Numbered from the stretch's first letter, positions 6,809 through 16,129 are shown. The stretch is DNA of 64,000 nucleotides from Parvularcula dongshanensis (GCF_014199615.1 NZ_JACHOB010000001.1:496001-560000), one strand, 5' to 3'. Notes: generated by a model from the sequence alone, not told the origin. Translations and numbers: made by a program.

Positions 6809-8343
6809 AGCGGGCCCGCCAGGAGCACGCAGGCCGCCGTCGCCGCCGCGCAGCCCCAGCTGATCCGGTCCCTGAGCGCGAAGACGACCGGGTCGTCCGC
6901 CATCTGGCGGCGCCGGGCGAGCATCCACACGCGGGCCACCCAGTAAAGGACGACGAGGCAGACGCCCCACAGCGCGATCGGCGAGGCGTAGAGCGTGCTG
7001 ACGTCCGGCGAGGTCGCGTAGAGCGCGAGCACCAGGACGGAGACGAGGCTGGAGCCGACGCCGATCGCGCCCACCATCTCTCCGTCCTCCGCGTAGTAGC
7101 CACGCCCGGAGATCCGGCCGTCCGCGCTCGGCGTCTTGGTGTCGATCTCGGCGTAGCGCTTCACGAGGGCGAGCCCGAAGAAGAAGAAGACGCAGAAGGC
7201 GATCAGCCAGTCGGACACCATGATGCCGGTCGCGACCGCCCCGACCACGATCCGATAGCCGTAGAGCGAAGCGAGCGTGATGACGTCGACCAGGAGCTTG
7301 CGCTTGAGGACGAAGGAGTAGGTCAGGGTCACCGCGACGTAGCCGCAGAGCATCGCCGTCGACCAAAGCGGCAAGAGGAGGAGGCTGCCGCCGAGGCCGA
7401 GTCCCAGAAGGCCGAAGGAGAGCGCGACCGCGCGGAAGACGGGGATCGAGCCCGACGCCAGCGGACGCGCCCGCTTCGTCGGGTGACGCCGGTCCTGTGC
7501 GAGGTCGAGCGTGTCGTTCCAGATGTAGGTCGCCGAGGCGACCAGCGAGAAGGCGCAGAAGGCGAGCACGGCCGCGGCGATAAGCGCGGGGTCGCCGAGC
7601 TGGTGCGACAGGACGAGCGGCAGGAAGACGAGGCTGTTCTTGACCCATTGATGCGGCCGCATGGCGCGCAGGTAGGCGCGCGCGCCCTCGGCGCCGGTCC
7701 GGGCGCGGGCCTCGAAGTGATGGGCGACCGGCACGTCGCCGGCGAGCCGCCGCGCGGCGGCGGGCGAGGGCGCGACGACCAGCGCGCGGCCCGCCGCCTG
7801 CCACATCGGACGGTCCGCCGGGCTGTCGCCGATGTAGTCGAACTCTGGGCTCAGGCCCTGCGCCGCGAGGTGGGCCCTGACCGCTTCGAGCTTGTTCCGG
7901 CCCTTCAGGTTCAGACTGCCCGTAGACGCGATCACGGCGTCGAAGACGCCGAGTTCGTCGGCGACGGCGCGCGCCACCGCGGCGTCGGCCGCCGTGGCGA
8001 GCACGACGTGCCGATGCTCCGCCTCGGCGCGGACGAAGTCCAAGACCTCGTGGTTCAGGATCGTCCCGATCTGAGGCACGTACCGCTCCGCCAACGCCCG
8101 CTTGAGGGCGGCGCGGCCCTTGAGCGCGGCACCGGCGGCGGGAAGAAGGCCTTCGGGTGCCGTCCGCATCAGCCCCACGGCGCTTTCCGCCAGGGTGTCG
8201 CCGTGAATGAGCGTGCCGTCGAGGTCGACGATGAGTGCCCTGTCGGCCGGGCCGGACGGCGCAGTCGCGCGCGGGACGATGCTTTCAGCCGACGCCTCGG
8301 CGTCGATCAGGTCGAGTCGCTTCATCATGCGGGCGTCCCCCAT
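6805..8343 (-). CDS. HAD phosphatase - UbiA prenyltransferase fusion (DPPR synthase-like)
   Basis: A 512-residue two-domain protein. Residues of about 35-200 form a HAD phosphatase: motif I VDLDGTLIHGDT and the late acidic motif YIGDSPADRP. From about residue 230 a UbiA-type membrane domain follows: LRAMRPHQWVKNSLVF, then the Asp-rich substrate motif NDTLDLAQDRRHPTKRARPL and about eight helices. UbiA members of this type include decaprenyl-phosphate phosphoribosyltransferase (Rv3806c, NoeC), whose product is then dephosphorylated; here the HAD half could do that. Start at ATG 8343; ATG 8328 with GGGGGA ahead is an alternative. First gene of the coupled three-gene cassette. Confidence 0.85.
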   Translation of the reverse strand: MGDARMMKRLDLIDAEASAESIVPRATAPSGPADRALIVDLDGTLIHGDTLAESAVGLMRTAPEGLLPAAGAALKGRAALKRALAERYVPQIGTILNHEVLDFVRAEAEHRHVVLATAADAAVARAVADELGVFDAVIASTGSLNLKGRNKLEAVRAHLAAQGLSPEFDYIGDSPADRPMWQAAGRALVVAPSPAAARRLAGDVPVAHHFEARARTGAEGARAYLRAMRPHQWVKNSLVFLPLVLSHQLGDPALIAAAVLAFCAFSLVASATYIWNDTLDLAQDRRHPTKRARPLASGSIPVFRAVALSFGLLGLGLGGSLLLLPLWSTAMLCGYVAVTLTYSFVLKRKLLVDVITLASLYGYRIVVGAVATGIMVSDWLIAFCVFFFFGLALVKRYAEIDTKTPSADGRISGRGYYAEDGEMVGAIGVGSSLVSVLVLALYATSPDVSTLYASPIALWGVCLVVLYWVARVWMLARRRQMADDPVVFALRDRISWGCAAATAACVLLAGPL

Positions 8344-8384
8344 TTCGTTGCCCGCCTAGATGATACAAGAATCCTACCGTTTGG

Positions 8385-8404
8385 CTGCAGCTTTTCTGCT
8401 GCAG
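8385..8404. promoter_or_regulatory. Inverted repeat upstream of rph and the HAD-UbiA gene
   Basis: CTGCAGC at 8385-8391 and GCTGCAG at 8398-8404 form a perfect 7-bp inverted repeat around TTTTCT, in the 186-bp divergent region between the HAD-UbiA gene and rph. It could be an operator or a small hairpin. The rest of the gap shows nothing else recognisable. Confidence 0.35.
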
Positions 8405-8529
8405 TGCAAAATGAAGCGCGAGCGGGCCCGCGCGAGGCGGCGGCGCACAGGTGAGGATGGGCTGTCGGGCCGGTAGCGCGGTCCGGCATCCATCGCTAAG
8501 GCCGGGCCAAGCATTGCTTCGGAGTCCCC

Positions 8530-9240
8530 ATGCGTCCTACCGGCCGAGCCTTCAACGAGCTTCGAGAGGTCAGCTTCGAGACCGGCTACTCGGCTCATGC
8601 CGAGGGGTCGTGCCTCGTCAAGTTCGGCCGGACCCACGTCCTCTGCACGGCCTCGTGGGACGAGAGCACGCCGCCCTGGCTTCGCGGCAAGGGCAAGGGC
8701 TGGGTGACGGCGGAGTACTCGATGCTGCCGCGCGCGACCCATACGCGCGGTCGGCGCGAGGCGAAGACCGGCCCGTCGGGCCGGACGCAGGAGATCCAGC
8801 GGCTGATCGGACGCTCGCTGCGCGCCGTCGTCGACATGAAGGCGCTCGGCGAGCGGCAGATCCTGATCGATTGCGACGTCATCCAGGCCGATGGCGGCAC
8901 GCGGACCGCATCGATCACCGGCGCCTGGGTCGCCCTTCGGCAGTGCGTCGATTGGGCGATGGCGCAGGGCCTTCTCAAGAACGACCCGATCACGGACTCG
9001 GTCGCCGCGATCTCGTGCGGCCTCTACCAGGGCATGCCGGTCGCCGACCTCGACTATGACGAGGACTCGACGGCGCAGGCGGACGCGAACTTCGTGATCA
9101 CGGGGTCGGGCGGCCTCGTCGAGGTGCAGGGCACGGCCGAGGGCGCCCCGTTCACGCGCGAGCAGTTCGACGCGCTGATGAGCCTCGCCGCCGACGCCTG
9201 CGCGGAGCTGACCGGGCGCCAAAGGACCGCGCTTGCTTGA
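8530..9240 (+). CDS. rph: Ribonuclease PH
   Basis: A 236-residue phosphorolytic 3'-5' exoribonuclease that trims tRNA 3' ends. Family motifs run through its length: [64 protein letters not shown] and [17 protein letters not shown]. Length is standard. Start at ATG 8530. In many alphaproteobacteria rph is divergent from hrcA; here the divergent gene is the HAD-UbiA cassette. The acyltransferase gene starts inside the rph 3' end, so the two are probably co-transcribed. Confidence 0.96.
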   Translation: MRPTGRAFNELREVSFETGYSAHAEGSCLVKFGRTHVLCTASWDESTPPWLRGKGKGWVTAEYSMLPRATHTRGRREAKTGPSGRTQEIQRLIGRSLRAVVDMKALGERQILIDCDVIQADGGTRTASITGAWVALRQCVDWAMAQGLLKNDPITDSVAAISCGLYQGMPVADLDYDEDSTAQADANFVITGSGGLVEVQGTAEGAPFTREQFDALMSLAADACAELTGRQRTALA

Positions 9241-10228
9241 GACTTACGAGGAGCGGCCCATCGGCGCGCAACTCGGCGCCGATGGGAAGCCATTGAATCC
9301 GGACGACCCGGCCGACGCCGAGATCATAAGGTGGCAGACCACGTCACCCTACTACGTCCCGCCGCATAACGAGCGGCACAAGCACATCGTCGACGTCCTG
9401 ATCCGCGAGCGCGCGAAGCGCCTGTCTTCGTCGCGGTTCTGGCGCTTCTACCGCGTCGGGCTCAACCGGCTCCTTGGCTATCAAGGGGCGAAGCGGATGG
9501 TCGACACGGCGGGGCGGTGGAACGCGACGGACGCCTTCGCCCACGCCTCCTCCCTTCTCGACATGAAGCTCGACGTCACGGGGATGGAGCACATCCCCCG
9601 CGAAGGCGCCTTCATCATCGCGCTGAACCACCCGACCGGCATCGCCGACGGGCTCGCCGTGCACGACGCGCTCGCCCCCGTGCGGCCGGACGTCATCGTC
9701 TTCGTCAACGCCGACGCGATCCGCCTCAACCCCCGCCTGACGGACAAGCTGATCCCGGTCGAGTGGCGGGCGGACAAGAAGTCCCGCGCCAAGTCGCGCG
9801 AGACGCTGAAGGCGACGAACGCGGCCTTCGCGGCGGCGCGCGCGGTCGTCCTCTTCCCCTCGGGCCGCCTCGCCTACATGAACGAGGACAAGCACCTCGT
9901 GGAGCGTCCCTGGCAGCCGACGATCGCCGCGCTCGCAAAGAAGTACGACTGCCCCATCGTCCCTGCGAACCTCGTCAGCCGGAACTCCTGGCTCTACTAC
10001 TGGTTCAACAATGTGGACACGGAACTTCGGGACATGACCCTGTTCCACGAGCTTCTGAACAAGAAGGGCAAGACGTCCCGCATCACGATCGAACGCCCGA
10101 TCGACCCGGACGTCCTGCTCGAGGACAACGAGGCGGCGGCGGCGGAGCTCCGGGCCTATGTCTGCGAAGGCGTGCCCAAGGGGCTCACCTTTGGGGACTG
10201 GCGGGCCGCCGAAGCCGCGTCGGCGTAG
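9233..10228 (+). CDS. PlsC-like glycerophospholipid/lyso-lipid acyltransferase
   Basis: A 331-residue cytoplasmic or membrane-associated acyltransferase. The catalytic block reads [19 protein letters not shown], and [12 protein letters not shown] matches the FPEG-type substrate block. The usual histidine-aspartate pair is spaced HX4D in this superfamily; here it is H-PTGIA-D, one residue longer. A roughly 100-residue N-terminal extension precedes the domain. Probable role: acylation in phospholipid or ornithine-lipid-type synthesis. Start is TTG 9233, overlapping the end of rph, with AAAGGA 6 nt upstream; no better ATG lies ahead of the domain, so a coupled TTG start is reasonable. Confidence 0.82.
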   Translation: MLETYEERPIGAQLGADGKPLNPDDPADAEIIRWQTTSPYYVPPHNERHKHIVDVLIRERAKRLSSSRFWRFYRVGLNRLLGYQGAKRMVDTAGRWNATDAFAHASSLLDMKLDVTGMEHIPREGAFIIALNHPTGIADGLAVHDALAPVRPDVIVFVNADAIRLNPRLTDKLIPVEWRADKKSRAKSRETLKATNAAFAAARAVVLFPSGRLAYMNEDKHLVERPWQPTIAALAKKYDCPIVPANLVSRNSWLYYWFNNVDTELRDMTLFHELLNKKGKTSRITIERPIDPDVLLEDNEAAAAELRAYVCEGVPKGLTFGDWRAAEAASA

Positions 10229-10319
10229 TCCTTCGTTTCGGAGAGCGGTCCGATCGCCGACCTCGGGACGTGGGGACGGGTCGTGAGCGCCTCGCTCGAC
10301 GTTCCTGCCGCGTTGCTCG

Positions 10320-10814
10320 TCAGGGGCTCGGCACGGCGGGTTCGCCCGGCACGGTCCGATGGTCCGCGTTCAGGACGAGGCTGCGCACGGTGTGTCCGCC
10401 GTGGTCCTTCAGGTAGACGAAGTTCACCCAAGCGTCCGACATGTCGGCGAGGATGCCGCTCGCGACGATCGCCGCGACCTCGGGGTGCTGCTGATAGATG
10501 AAGACGTAGTTCCCTTCGAGTTCGACACCGACCATTTCGGACGGCGCATCGCCCGCGATCTCGAACCGGTCGCGCGCGTAGAGCGCGAGGCGGGCCTGGT
10601 TCTCGGGGTCCGAGAGGACGGGGTCGTGAACGCCGAGCAGGCGCAGCACCTGTTGGGCGTCATGCGCATGAAGCCGATGGGTGATCGCCATCGTTTCGGT
10701 TCCGTCCCCGGCTTCCAGCACCTGCACGGTCGTCTCGACCTCGGGCTGCCTGTGCGCCGCTGCGGGCGCGATGCCGACGAGGAGGAGGACCACGGTCAGA
10801 AGAAGAGTGCGCAT
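10320..10814 (-). CDS. DUF6702-like exported protein
   Basis: A 164-residue protein with a signal peptide (MRTLLLTVVLLLVGIAPAAA), so exported. The mature part (MAITHRLHAHDAQQVLRLL, then LEGNYVFIYQQHPEV, ending with NFVYLKDHGGHTVRSLVLN) fits the DUF6702 pattern as I remember it: a small beta-rich protein of unknown role. It is separated from the M1 peptidase by an opposite-strand MgtC-like gene. The start codon at 10814 overlaps the apparent start of that divergent gene. The 91-bp gap to the acyltransferase (10229-10319) shows nothing recognisable. Confidence 0.7.
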   Translation of the reverse strand: MRTLLLTVVLLLVGIAPAAAHRQPEVETTVQVLEAGDGTETMAITHRLHAHDAQQVLRLLGVHDPVLSDPENQARLALYARDRFEIAGDAPSEMVGVELEGNYVFIYQQHPEVAAIVASGILADMSDAWVNFVYLKDHGGHTVRSLVLNADHRTVPGEPAVPSP

Positions 10815-11388
10815 GAGAAGCCTTTTCGGGAAGACGAGCCGGACCGAACTAGACCGGGAGGCGTGGTGTCAGGGTTACGAAGTCACAAGGCGAGGCCTCT
10901 CGATAGAAGCGTTCGGCTACACGCAAAGCGAACTCGGCCTGATCCCGACGGCGGTCCGGCTTCTGCTCGCCGCCGCGCTTAGCGGCGCGTTGGGACTGGA
11001 GCGAGAGCGGCGGGAGCGGCCGGCCGGGCTCAGGACCTACATGCTGACGGCGCTCGCCGCCTGCCTGTTCACCCTGATGACGCTCGAGATCAGCCTCGGC
11101 TTCACCCGCGACGACATGGTGGTCGCCGACCCCGTGCGGATCGTCAACGCGGTCACCGCCGGCGTCGCCTTCCTCGCGGCGGGTACGATCATCAGCCGGG
11201 GGCGGCAGGTCGTGGGCCTCACGACCGGCGCCGGCATGTGGATGTCCGGCGCCATCGGGGTCGCGGCGGGCCTCGGCCACTACCCCGCAGCCGCGATGAC
11301 CTGCGTCCTGACCCTCGCCGTCCTGATCGGCCTGAGGCGGATCGAGACGGGGAGCACGAAGCACGACGAGAAGGCTCGAGGGGACTGA
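10813..11388 (+). CDS. MgtC/SapB-family inner-membrane protein
   Basis: Up to 191 residues. The recognisable domain starts near ELGLIPTAVRLLLAAALSGA and continues with the MgtC signature GLERERRERPAGLRTYM. Further hydrophobic helices follow (AVTAGVAFLAAGTIISRG and GLTTGAGMWMSGAIGVAAGL). The family is linked to magnesium limitation, acid survival and control of F-type ATPase. The only standard in-frame start is ATG 10813, which leaves about 40 unconserved N-terminal residues and overlaps the DUF6702 start codon on the other strand. A non-standard downstream start is therefore possible. Convergent with the M1 peptidase, 10 bp apart. Confidence 0.85.
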   Translation: MRSLFGKTSRTELDREAWCQGYEVTRRGLSIEAFGYTQSELGLIPTAVRLLLAAALSGALGLERERRERPAGLRTYMLTALAACLFTLMTLEISLGFTRDDMVVADPVRIVNAVTAGVAFLAAGTIISRGRQVVGLTTGAGMWMSGAIGVAAGLGHYPAAAMTCVLTLAVLIGLRRIETGSTKHDEKARGD

Positions 11389-11398
11389 CGCCGAGGGG

Positions 11399-14065
11399 TC
11401 ACTGAGCGTTCGGCGTCCCCTCCTGCGCGTCCGCCTGTCCTCGCTGGCCTTGCTGCGGCGCCTCGCCGGCGGCGGCAGGCTGATCTTCCGCCTGCGCTGC
11501 GTCAGAAGGCTCACTCGCGCCCTCCGCCGCGTCGCCGGACGGCGCCGCCTGCCCGCCCATGCCTTCGCTGTCGAGGGGCACGGCCTCTTCTTCGCCGGCT
11601 TCCTCGTCCGTCTTCGCATCGCCCTCGAGCTCTTCGAGCGCGCGGGCCATCTGGTTGTCCGGCCCCGAGTAGGAAGACTTGTAGAGCTCGAAGCGCGATG
11701 GCGTCAGCTGTTGCGGGAAGGCGTTGTTGGCGCGGTCCGCGTCCGCGATCTCGTGGTCGTCGTCGATCGAGAAGGACGCGACCTCCTTATCGAGGATCAT
11801 CAGCTTGGTGACGCCCTCCGCGTCGCGCCGCCAGATCTCCGCCGGGATCATCCGCTTCTCGGCGGAACCGTCCGTATAGGTGATGTGCAGCGGGATCGGC
11901 GTGACGAGGCCGCCATGGTTGCGGAAGTCGACGAAGTAGACCCACGAGTCGCGCTCTAGCGCCCGGTCGTAGACCTCGCGTTCCTGGGCTGACAGCCCGT
12001 TCAGGAAGGCCTGGTACTCGTTCCGGTCGGCGTTGTTGGTCTCGAACCGGTCGTTCTCGTTGTAGAAGTCCGAAAGCTGCGGGCGGCGCTGAAGGCGGGT
12101 CTTGCGGCCCTCTTCGCGGTTGCGCCGCTGGATCAGCGGTTCGGGCGTGCCGTCGGCCCGCGCGTCGCGCGCCTGCTGGTTCTCCCGGTCGGGGTCCTGC
12201 GTCGAGATGCGGTAGGCCCGCACGCCGTCGATGCCGACGTCGACGTAGTCCGTGGTGAAGAACCAGCCGCGCCAGAACCAGTCGAGGTCCTTGCCCGAGG
12301 TCTCCTCCATGCTCCTGAAGAAGTCCGCAGGCGTCGGCCGCTTGAACTTCCACCGCCGGGCGTACTCGCGGAAGGCGGGGTCGAAGAGCTCGCGTCCGAG
12401 CACGGTCTCGCGCAGCACGGTGAGCGCCGAGGCGGGCTTCGAGTAGGCGTTGGGGCCGAACTGAAGGATCGAGTCCGAGTTCGTCATGATCGGCACCTGA
12501 TCCGTGCTCGTCATGTAGCCGGTGATGTAGTCGAGGACGTTCGTCTCGCCGCGGAAGGCGGGATAGTCCTCCTCCCACTCCACCTCGGCGACGTATTCAA
12601 GGAAGGTGTTGATCCCCTCGTCCATCCAGGTCCACTGGCGTTCGTCCGAGTTCACCGTCATCGGGAAGTAGATGTGCCCGATCTCGTGGATGATGACGCC
12701 GATCAGGGAGTACTTGACGTCCCGGCTGTAGGTCGGCTCGCCCCCCTCCTCGGCCGCCTCGCCGTCGGGGCGATAGCCGTTGAAGGTGATCATCGGGTAC
12801 TCCATCCCGCCGCGTTCCCAGGTGTTGACGGACTGAGCGACCGGATAGGGATAGTCGAAGGAGAAGCGCGAGTAGACGTCCATGGTGTGGATGACCGCTT
12901 CGGTCGAGTAGCGCGACCAGATCGGCTCGGCCTCGTTCGGGTAGAAGCTCATGGCCATGATCGGGCCGGTCTCGGAGCCCTCCTGCTCGTAGCCCTGCGC
13001 GTCCCAGATGAACTTGCGCGAGGACGCCCACGAGAAGTCGCGGACGTTCTGTGCCCGGAAGCGCCAGGTCTTGCGCCCCTCCGCCGGCGTCGCCTCGTTC
13101 TCGGCGGCCTCTTCGGGGCTGACGATGAAGACCGGGTTCTCGGCCGTCTTCGCCTGCTCGAGGCGCTCGCGCATCTGCGGCGTCAGGACCTCGTTCGGGT
13201 TCTGAAGGACGCCGGTCGAGGAGACGATGTGGTCGTCGGGCACGGTGATCGAGACGTCGAAGTCGCCGAACTCGAGCGTGAACTCGCCCCGGCCCAAGAA
13301 GGGCTTGGTGTGCCAGCCTTCATAGTCCGAATACGCCGCGACCCGCGGGTACCACTGGGCGAGGAAGAAGATGTAGTCCTCGACGTTCTCCTCGGTCGCG
13401 TCGGTGGGGAAGCCCTCATAGCCGCCGCGCCCGCCGATGACGGGCTCGTTGATGATGTTGAAGGACCAGTCGATGTCGATCTGGGTCTGCTCGCCCGCGC
13501 GCAAGGGCTGGGGCAGGTCCACCCGCATCAGCGTGTCGACGATGGTGTAGGGCAGCTCTTCGCCCCGGGCGTTCAGCACCGCCTCGACCTTGTAGCCGTG
13601 GTCGCCTTCGTCGAGCGCCATCTGCCGGGCGAGGGTCGGGTAGGAGAGCTGGTCGCCTTGCGCCTCGGCCTGACGGCGCGAGCCCGAGGTCGCCGCCGTC
13701 TCGGTCTCCCGCGCGAGGGAGCCGTCGGCGAAGCGGTTCTGGTCGAGCTGCACCCAGACGTAGCGCAAGGGAAGCGGCGCGTTGTTGGTGTAGAGGATCG
13801 TCTCGGACCCCGTGATCTTCTTCTCGTCCTCGTCGAGGGCGACGTCGATCACGTAGTCAGCCTGTTGCTGGAAGTATTGCGGCCCAGGCTCTCCGGTCGC
13901 GGCGCGGTAGACGTTCGGGGTGGGCAGCTCCGTGTCGAGCTGCTCGAAGGCCCGGGCCCCCGAACCCGGCCCCGTGAAGGTCGGCGTCTTCTGTGCGAGC
14001 GCGCCCATCGGCACGGAGAGGAGAAGGCTGGCCAGCAACGCGGCCTTACGGGTGGGAAGCGTCAT
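11399..14065 (-). CDS. M1-family zinc metallopeptidase, exported
   Basis: An 888-residue peptidase with a signal peptide ending near GALAQ. The zinc motif HEIGH is at residues 460-464, and the third ligand Glu lies in WTWMDEGINTF, 18 residues on. ERGGMEYPMITF stands where aminopeptidases have GxMEN, so exopeptidase specificity may differ from PepN. The C-terminal 80 or so residues are low-complexity, rich in Glu, Ala, Gln and Gly, likely a disordered tail. Start at ATG 14065 with AAGGGG upstream. Probably acts in the periplasm or outside the cell on peptides, fitting the other exported hydrolases here. Confidence 0.92.
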   Translation of the reverse strand: MTLPTRKAALLASLLLSVPMGALAQKTPTFTGPGSGARAFEQLDTELPTPNVYRAATGEPGPQYFQQQADYVIDVALDEDEKKITGSETILYTNNAPLPLRYVWVQLDQNRFADGSLARETETAATSGSRRQAEAQGDQLSYPTLARQMALDEGDHGYKVEAVLNARGEELPYTIVDTLMRVDLPQPLRAGEQTQIDIDWSFNIINEPVIGGRGGYEGFPTDATEENVEDYIFFLAQWYPRVAAYSDYEGWHTKPFLGRGEFTLEFGDFDVSITVPDDHIVSSTGVLQNPNEVLTPQMRERLEQAKTAENPVFIVSPEEAAENEATPAEGRKTWRFRAQNVRDFSWASSRKFIWDAQGYEQEGSETGPIMAMSFYPNEAEPIWSRYSTEAVIHTMDVYSRFSFDYPYPVAQSVNTWERGGMEYPMITFNGYRPDGEAAEEGGEPTYSRDVKYSLIGVIIHEIGHIYFPMTVNSDERQWTWMDEGINTFLEYVAEVEWEEDYPAFRGETNVLDYITGYMTSTDQVPIMTNSDSILQFGPNAYSKPASALTVLRETVLGRELFDPAFREYARRWKFKRPTPADFFRSMEETSGKDLDWFWRGWFFTTDYVDVGIDGVRAYRISTQDPDRENQQARDARADGTPEPLIQRRNREEGRKTRLQRRPQLSDFYNENDRFETNNADRNEYQAFLNGLSAQEREVYDRALERDSWVYFVDFRNHGGLVTPIPLHITYTDGSAEKRMIPAEIWRRDAEGVTKLMILDKEVASFSIDDDHEIADADRANNAFPQQLTPSRFELYKSSYSGPDNQMARALEELEGDAKTDEEAGEEEAVPLDSEGMGGQAAPSGDAAEGASEPSDAAQAEDQPAAAGEAPQQGQRGQADAQEGTPNAQ

Positions 14066-14310
14066 TCTGCCCCTTGAGAACTGATCTTGGGCGCAGACTG
14101 GCCTCTCGCGCCTGCGAAAGAAAGGGGGGCGAGCTGCTAGGGTTAAGACGCGGCGATGACGGGGGGCCATGTTTTTCGTTGCGCGGCTCGCCGTCTTGCC
14201 TTCCTATCTCTGATCGCGCGCCGCCCCGCGCCCTGGCACCCTCAAGGTGCCTCGTCCTCACATTCCGGCCGCGGGACGGCGCGGCTTCTTCGCGTGAGGA
14301 ACCCTTCAGC
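14066..14310. other. Divergent intergenic region, 245 bp
   Basis: Lies between the M1 peptidase and the SET-domain gene, so it should hold both promoters. A small hairpin (GGCACC 14235-14240, GGTGCC 14246-14251, loop CTCAA) is the only structure I can point to. No RNA gene is recognisable. Confidence 0.4.
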
Positions 14311-14715
14311 ATGATGCTGATCCCCACCTACCTCGCCCCCTCGTCGATCGAGGGCCTCGGCGTCTTCACCCGGGTCCCGATCAAGAAGGGCGACGCCATC
14401 TGGCGTATGGACGAGCGTTTCGACCGGGTGATCCCGGTCTCGGACCTCGAGGACGCCCCAGAAGAGATCCGCGTCTTCCTGGACCGCTACGCCTATCCGC
14501 ACATGACGCGGCCGGGCTTTCTGGTGCTCGACGTCGACGACGGGCGCTACATGAACCACACGGAGACCCCGAACACGAACTTCAGCGGTCCCGAGGTCGG
14601 CTACGCCCTGCGCGACATCGCGGTCGGCGAGGAGCTGACCTGCGACTATCGCGAGTTCCTGTTCGAGGAACCCATCCACCAAGGACCGAGGAACCTGTCG
14701 CTGGTCGCGGCCTAG
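14311..14715 (+). CDS. Small SET-domain protein (putative lysine methyltransferase)
   Basis: A 134-residue stand-alone SET domain. IEGLGVFTRVPIKKGDAIW is the N-terminal strand block, GRYMNHTETPNTNF contains the NHxxxPN motif, and AVGEELTCDYREF has the ELxxDY catalytic block. All core AdoMet and active-site motifs are present, without the pre-SET and post-SET domains of eukaryotic enzymes. Bacterial homologues have unknown protein substrates. Two ATGs in tandem (14311 and 14314) follow GAGGA. The stop overlaps pyrF on the opposite strand by 4 bp. Confidence 0.85.
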   Translation: MMLIPTYLAPSSIEGLGVFTRVPIKKGDAIWRMDERFDRVIPVSDLEDAPEEIRVFLDRYAYPHMTRPGFLVLDVDDGRYMNHTETPNTNFSGPEVGYALRDIAVGEELTCDYREFLFEEPIHQGPRNLSLVAA

Positions 14716-15395
14716 GTCCTGATCTCCGCGACGATGTCCCGGGCGGCGCCGACGGGATCGGCCGCCTGGACGATCGGGCGGCCGACCACCAGACGGTCGG
14801 CCCCCGCCGCGATGGCCTCGGCCGGCGTCGTGATCCGCTTCTGGTCGTCTGCCGCCGCCCCCTTCGGCCTGATGCCGGGGGTGACGATCTTGAGCGTGTC
14901 GCCGAAGCGTTCGCGGATGGCGCGCGCCTCGCCCGCGCTGGCGATGACGCCGTCGGCGCCGTGAACGGCCGCCATCTCGGCCCGACGCAGGACGAGGTCG
15001 AGGACCGAGCCCTCGATGCCGTGCGCGCGCAGCGCCTCACCGTCCCAGCTCGTCAGCACCGTGACGGCGAGGATGTCGAGCGCCGCGTCGCCCCGCCCTT
15101 GGGCCGCGCCTTCGATCGTGTCGGGGTCGGCATGGACGGTCACCATGTCCGCGCCGTTGCGGGCGATGGAGCGCACGCCCCGCTCGACCGTCGCGCCGAT
15201 GTCGAGGAGCTTCGCGTCGACGAAGACGCCCTTGCCGCGGGCGTGCAGGCGCCGGGCGAGCTCGTAGCCGCCCAAGGGCAGGAGTTGATAGCCGACCTTG
15301 TAGACCGAGACGGCGTCGGCGAGCAGCGCGATCAGGGTCTCGGCCTCCTCGACGGAGGGCAGGTCCAGGGCGACGATGAGGCGGGGGTCGGTCAC
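14712..15395 (-). CDS. pyrF: Orotidine 5'-phosphate decarboxylase
   Basis: A 227-residue enzyme that decarboxylates OMP to UMP, the last step of de novo pyrimidine synthesis. Motifs: LIVALDLPSVEEAE at the start; the catalytic Lys/Asp block GVFVDAKLLDIGATV; MVTVHADPDTIEGA; IVTPGIRPKGAAADDQKR for phosphate binding; and DRLVVGRPIVQAADP at the end. Start is GTG 15395, overlapping the stop of nth, so the two are translationally coupled. Confidence 0.95.
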   Translation of the reverse strand: MTDPRLIVALDLPSVEEAETLIALLADAVSVYKVGYQLLPLGGYELARRLHARGKGVFVDAKLLDIGATVERGVRSIARNGADMVTVHADPDTIEGAAQGRGDAALDILAVTVLTSWDGEALRAHGIEGSVLDLVLRRAEMAAVHGADGVIASAGEARAIRERFGDTLKIVTPGIRPKGAAADDQKRITTPAEAIAAGADRLVVGRPIVQAADPVGAARDIVAEIRT

Positions 15396-16078
15396 GGCGC
15401 GGTCTCTTCAGCGGTCTTGGAGGCGGTTTGGGGAGCGGGCGTCTTGTCCTTGTAACCGCAGAGGTCCTCGACGACGCAAGACCAGCATTCGGGCCGCCGC
15501 GCCTTGCAGGTGTAGCGGCCGTGCAAGATCAGCCAGTGATGCGCCGAGTATGCGTATTCGGGCGGCGTTCGCCTCACGAGCCGGTCCGAGACGGCGTCGG
15601 CGGTCTTCGCGGCCGCGAGTCCCGTGCGGTTCGCGACCCGGAAGATGTGGGTGTCGACCGCGATCGTCGGATGGCCGAAGGCGACGTTGCGCACGACGTC
15701 CGCCGTCTTCCGCCCCACCCCCGGCAGGCGCATCAGGTCCTCGCGGCTCGTCGGCACCTCGCCGCCGAACTCTTCCACGATCATGCGGGAGAGGGCGATC
15801 ACGTTCTTCGCCTTGTTCCGCCACAGCCCGATCGTACGGATGTAGGAGGCCAGGCCCTCCTCGCCGAGCGCCAGCATCTTCTCTGGTGTGTCCGCGACCT
15901 CGAAGAGCGGCCGCGTCGCCTTGTTGACCGATACGTCCGTCGCCTGTGCCGACAGCGCGACCGCGACCACCAGCGTGTAGGGGCTGCGGAAGTCGAGCTC
16001 GGTCTTGGGCTCCGGCAGAGCGTCTCGCAGCCGCCGGTAGAACTCGGCGACCGCGGCTTTCGGCAGGGGACGTGGCAT
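15392..16078 (-). CDS. nth: Endonuclease III
   Basis: A 228-residue DNA glycosylase/AP lyase for oxidised pyrimidines. The helix-hairpin-helix LPGVGRKTADVV carries the catalytic lysine, the catalytic aspartate is in AVDTHIFRVANRTGL, and the 4Fe-4S cluster ligands follow the CX6CX2CX5C pattern (CKARRPECWSCVVEDLC). Length is typical. The short C-terminal tail (TPAPQTASKTAEETAP) is unconserved. Start at ATG 16078; gene order nth-pyrF with a 4-bp overlap. Confidence 0.96.
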   Translation of the reverse strand: MPRPLPKAAVAEFYRRLRDALPEPKTELDFRSPYTLVVAVALSAQATDVSVNKATRPLFEVADTPEKMLALGEEGLASYIRTIGLWRNKAKNVIALSRMIVEEFGGEVPTSREDLMRLPGVGRKTADVVRNVAFGHPTIAVDTHIFRVANRTGLAAAKTADAVSDRLVRRTPPEYAYSAHHWLILHGRYTCKARRPECWSCVVEDLCGYKDKTPAPQTASKTAEETAP

Positions 16079-16129
16079 GCCCCCGCCTAGCCCGCTGCGC
16101 GGGGAAGCGGAAGCGGCGGCGCGCCGCTC

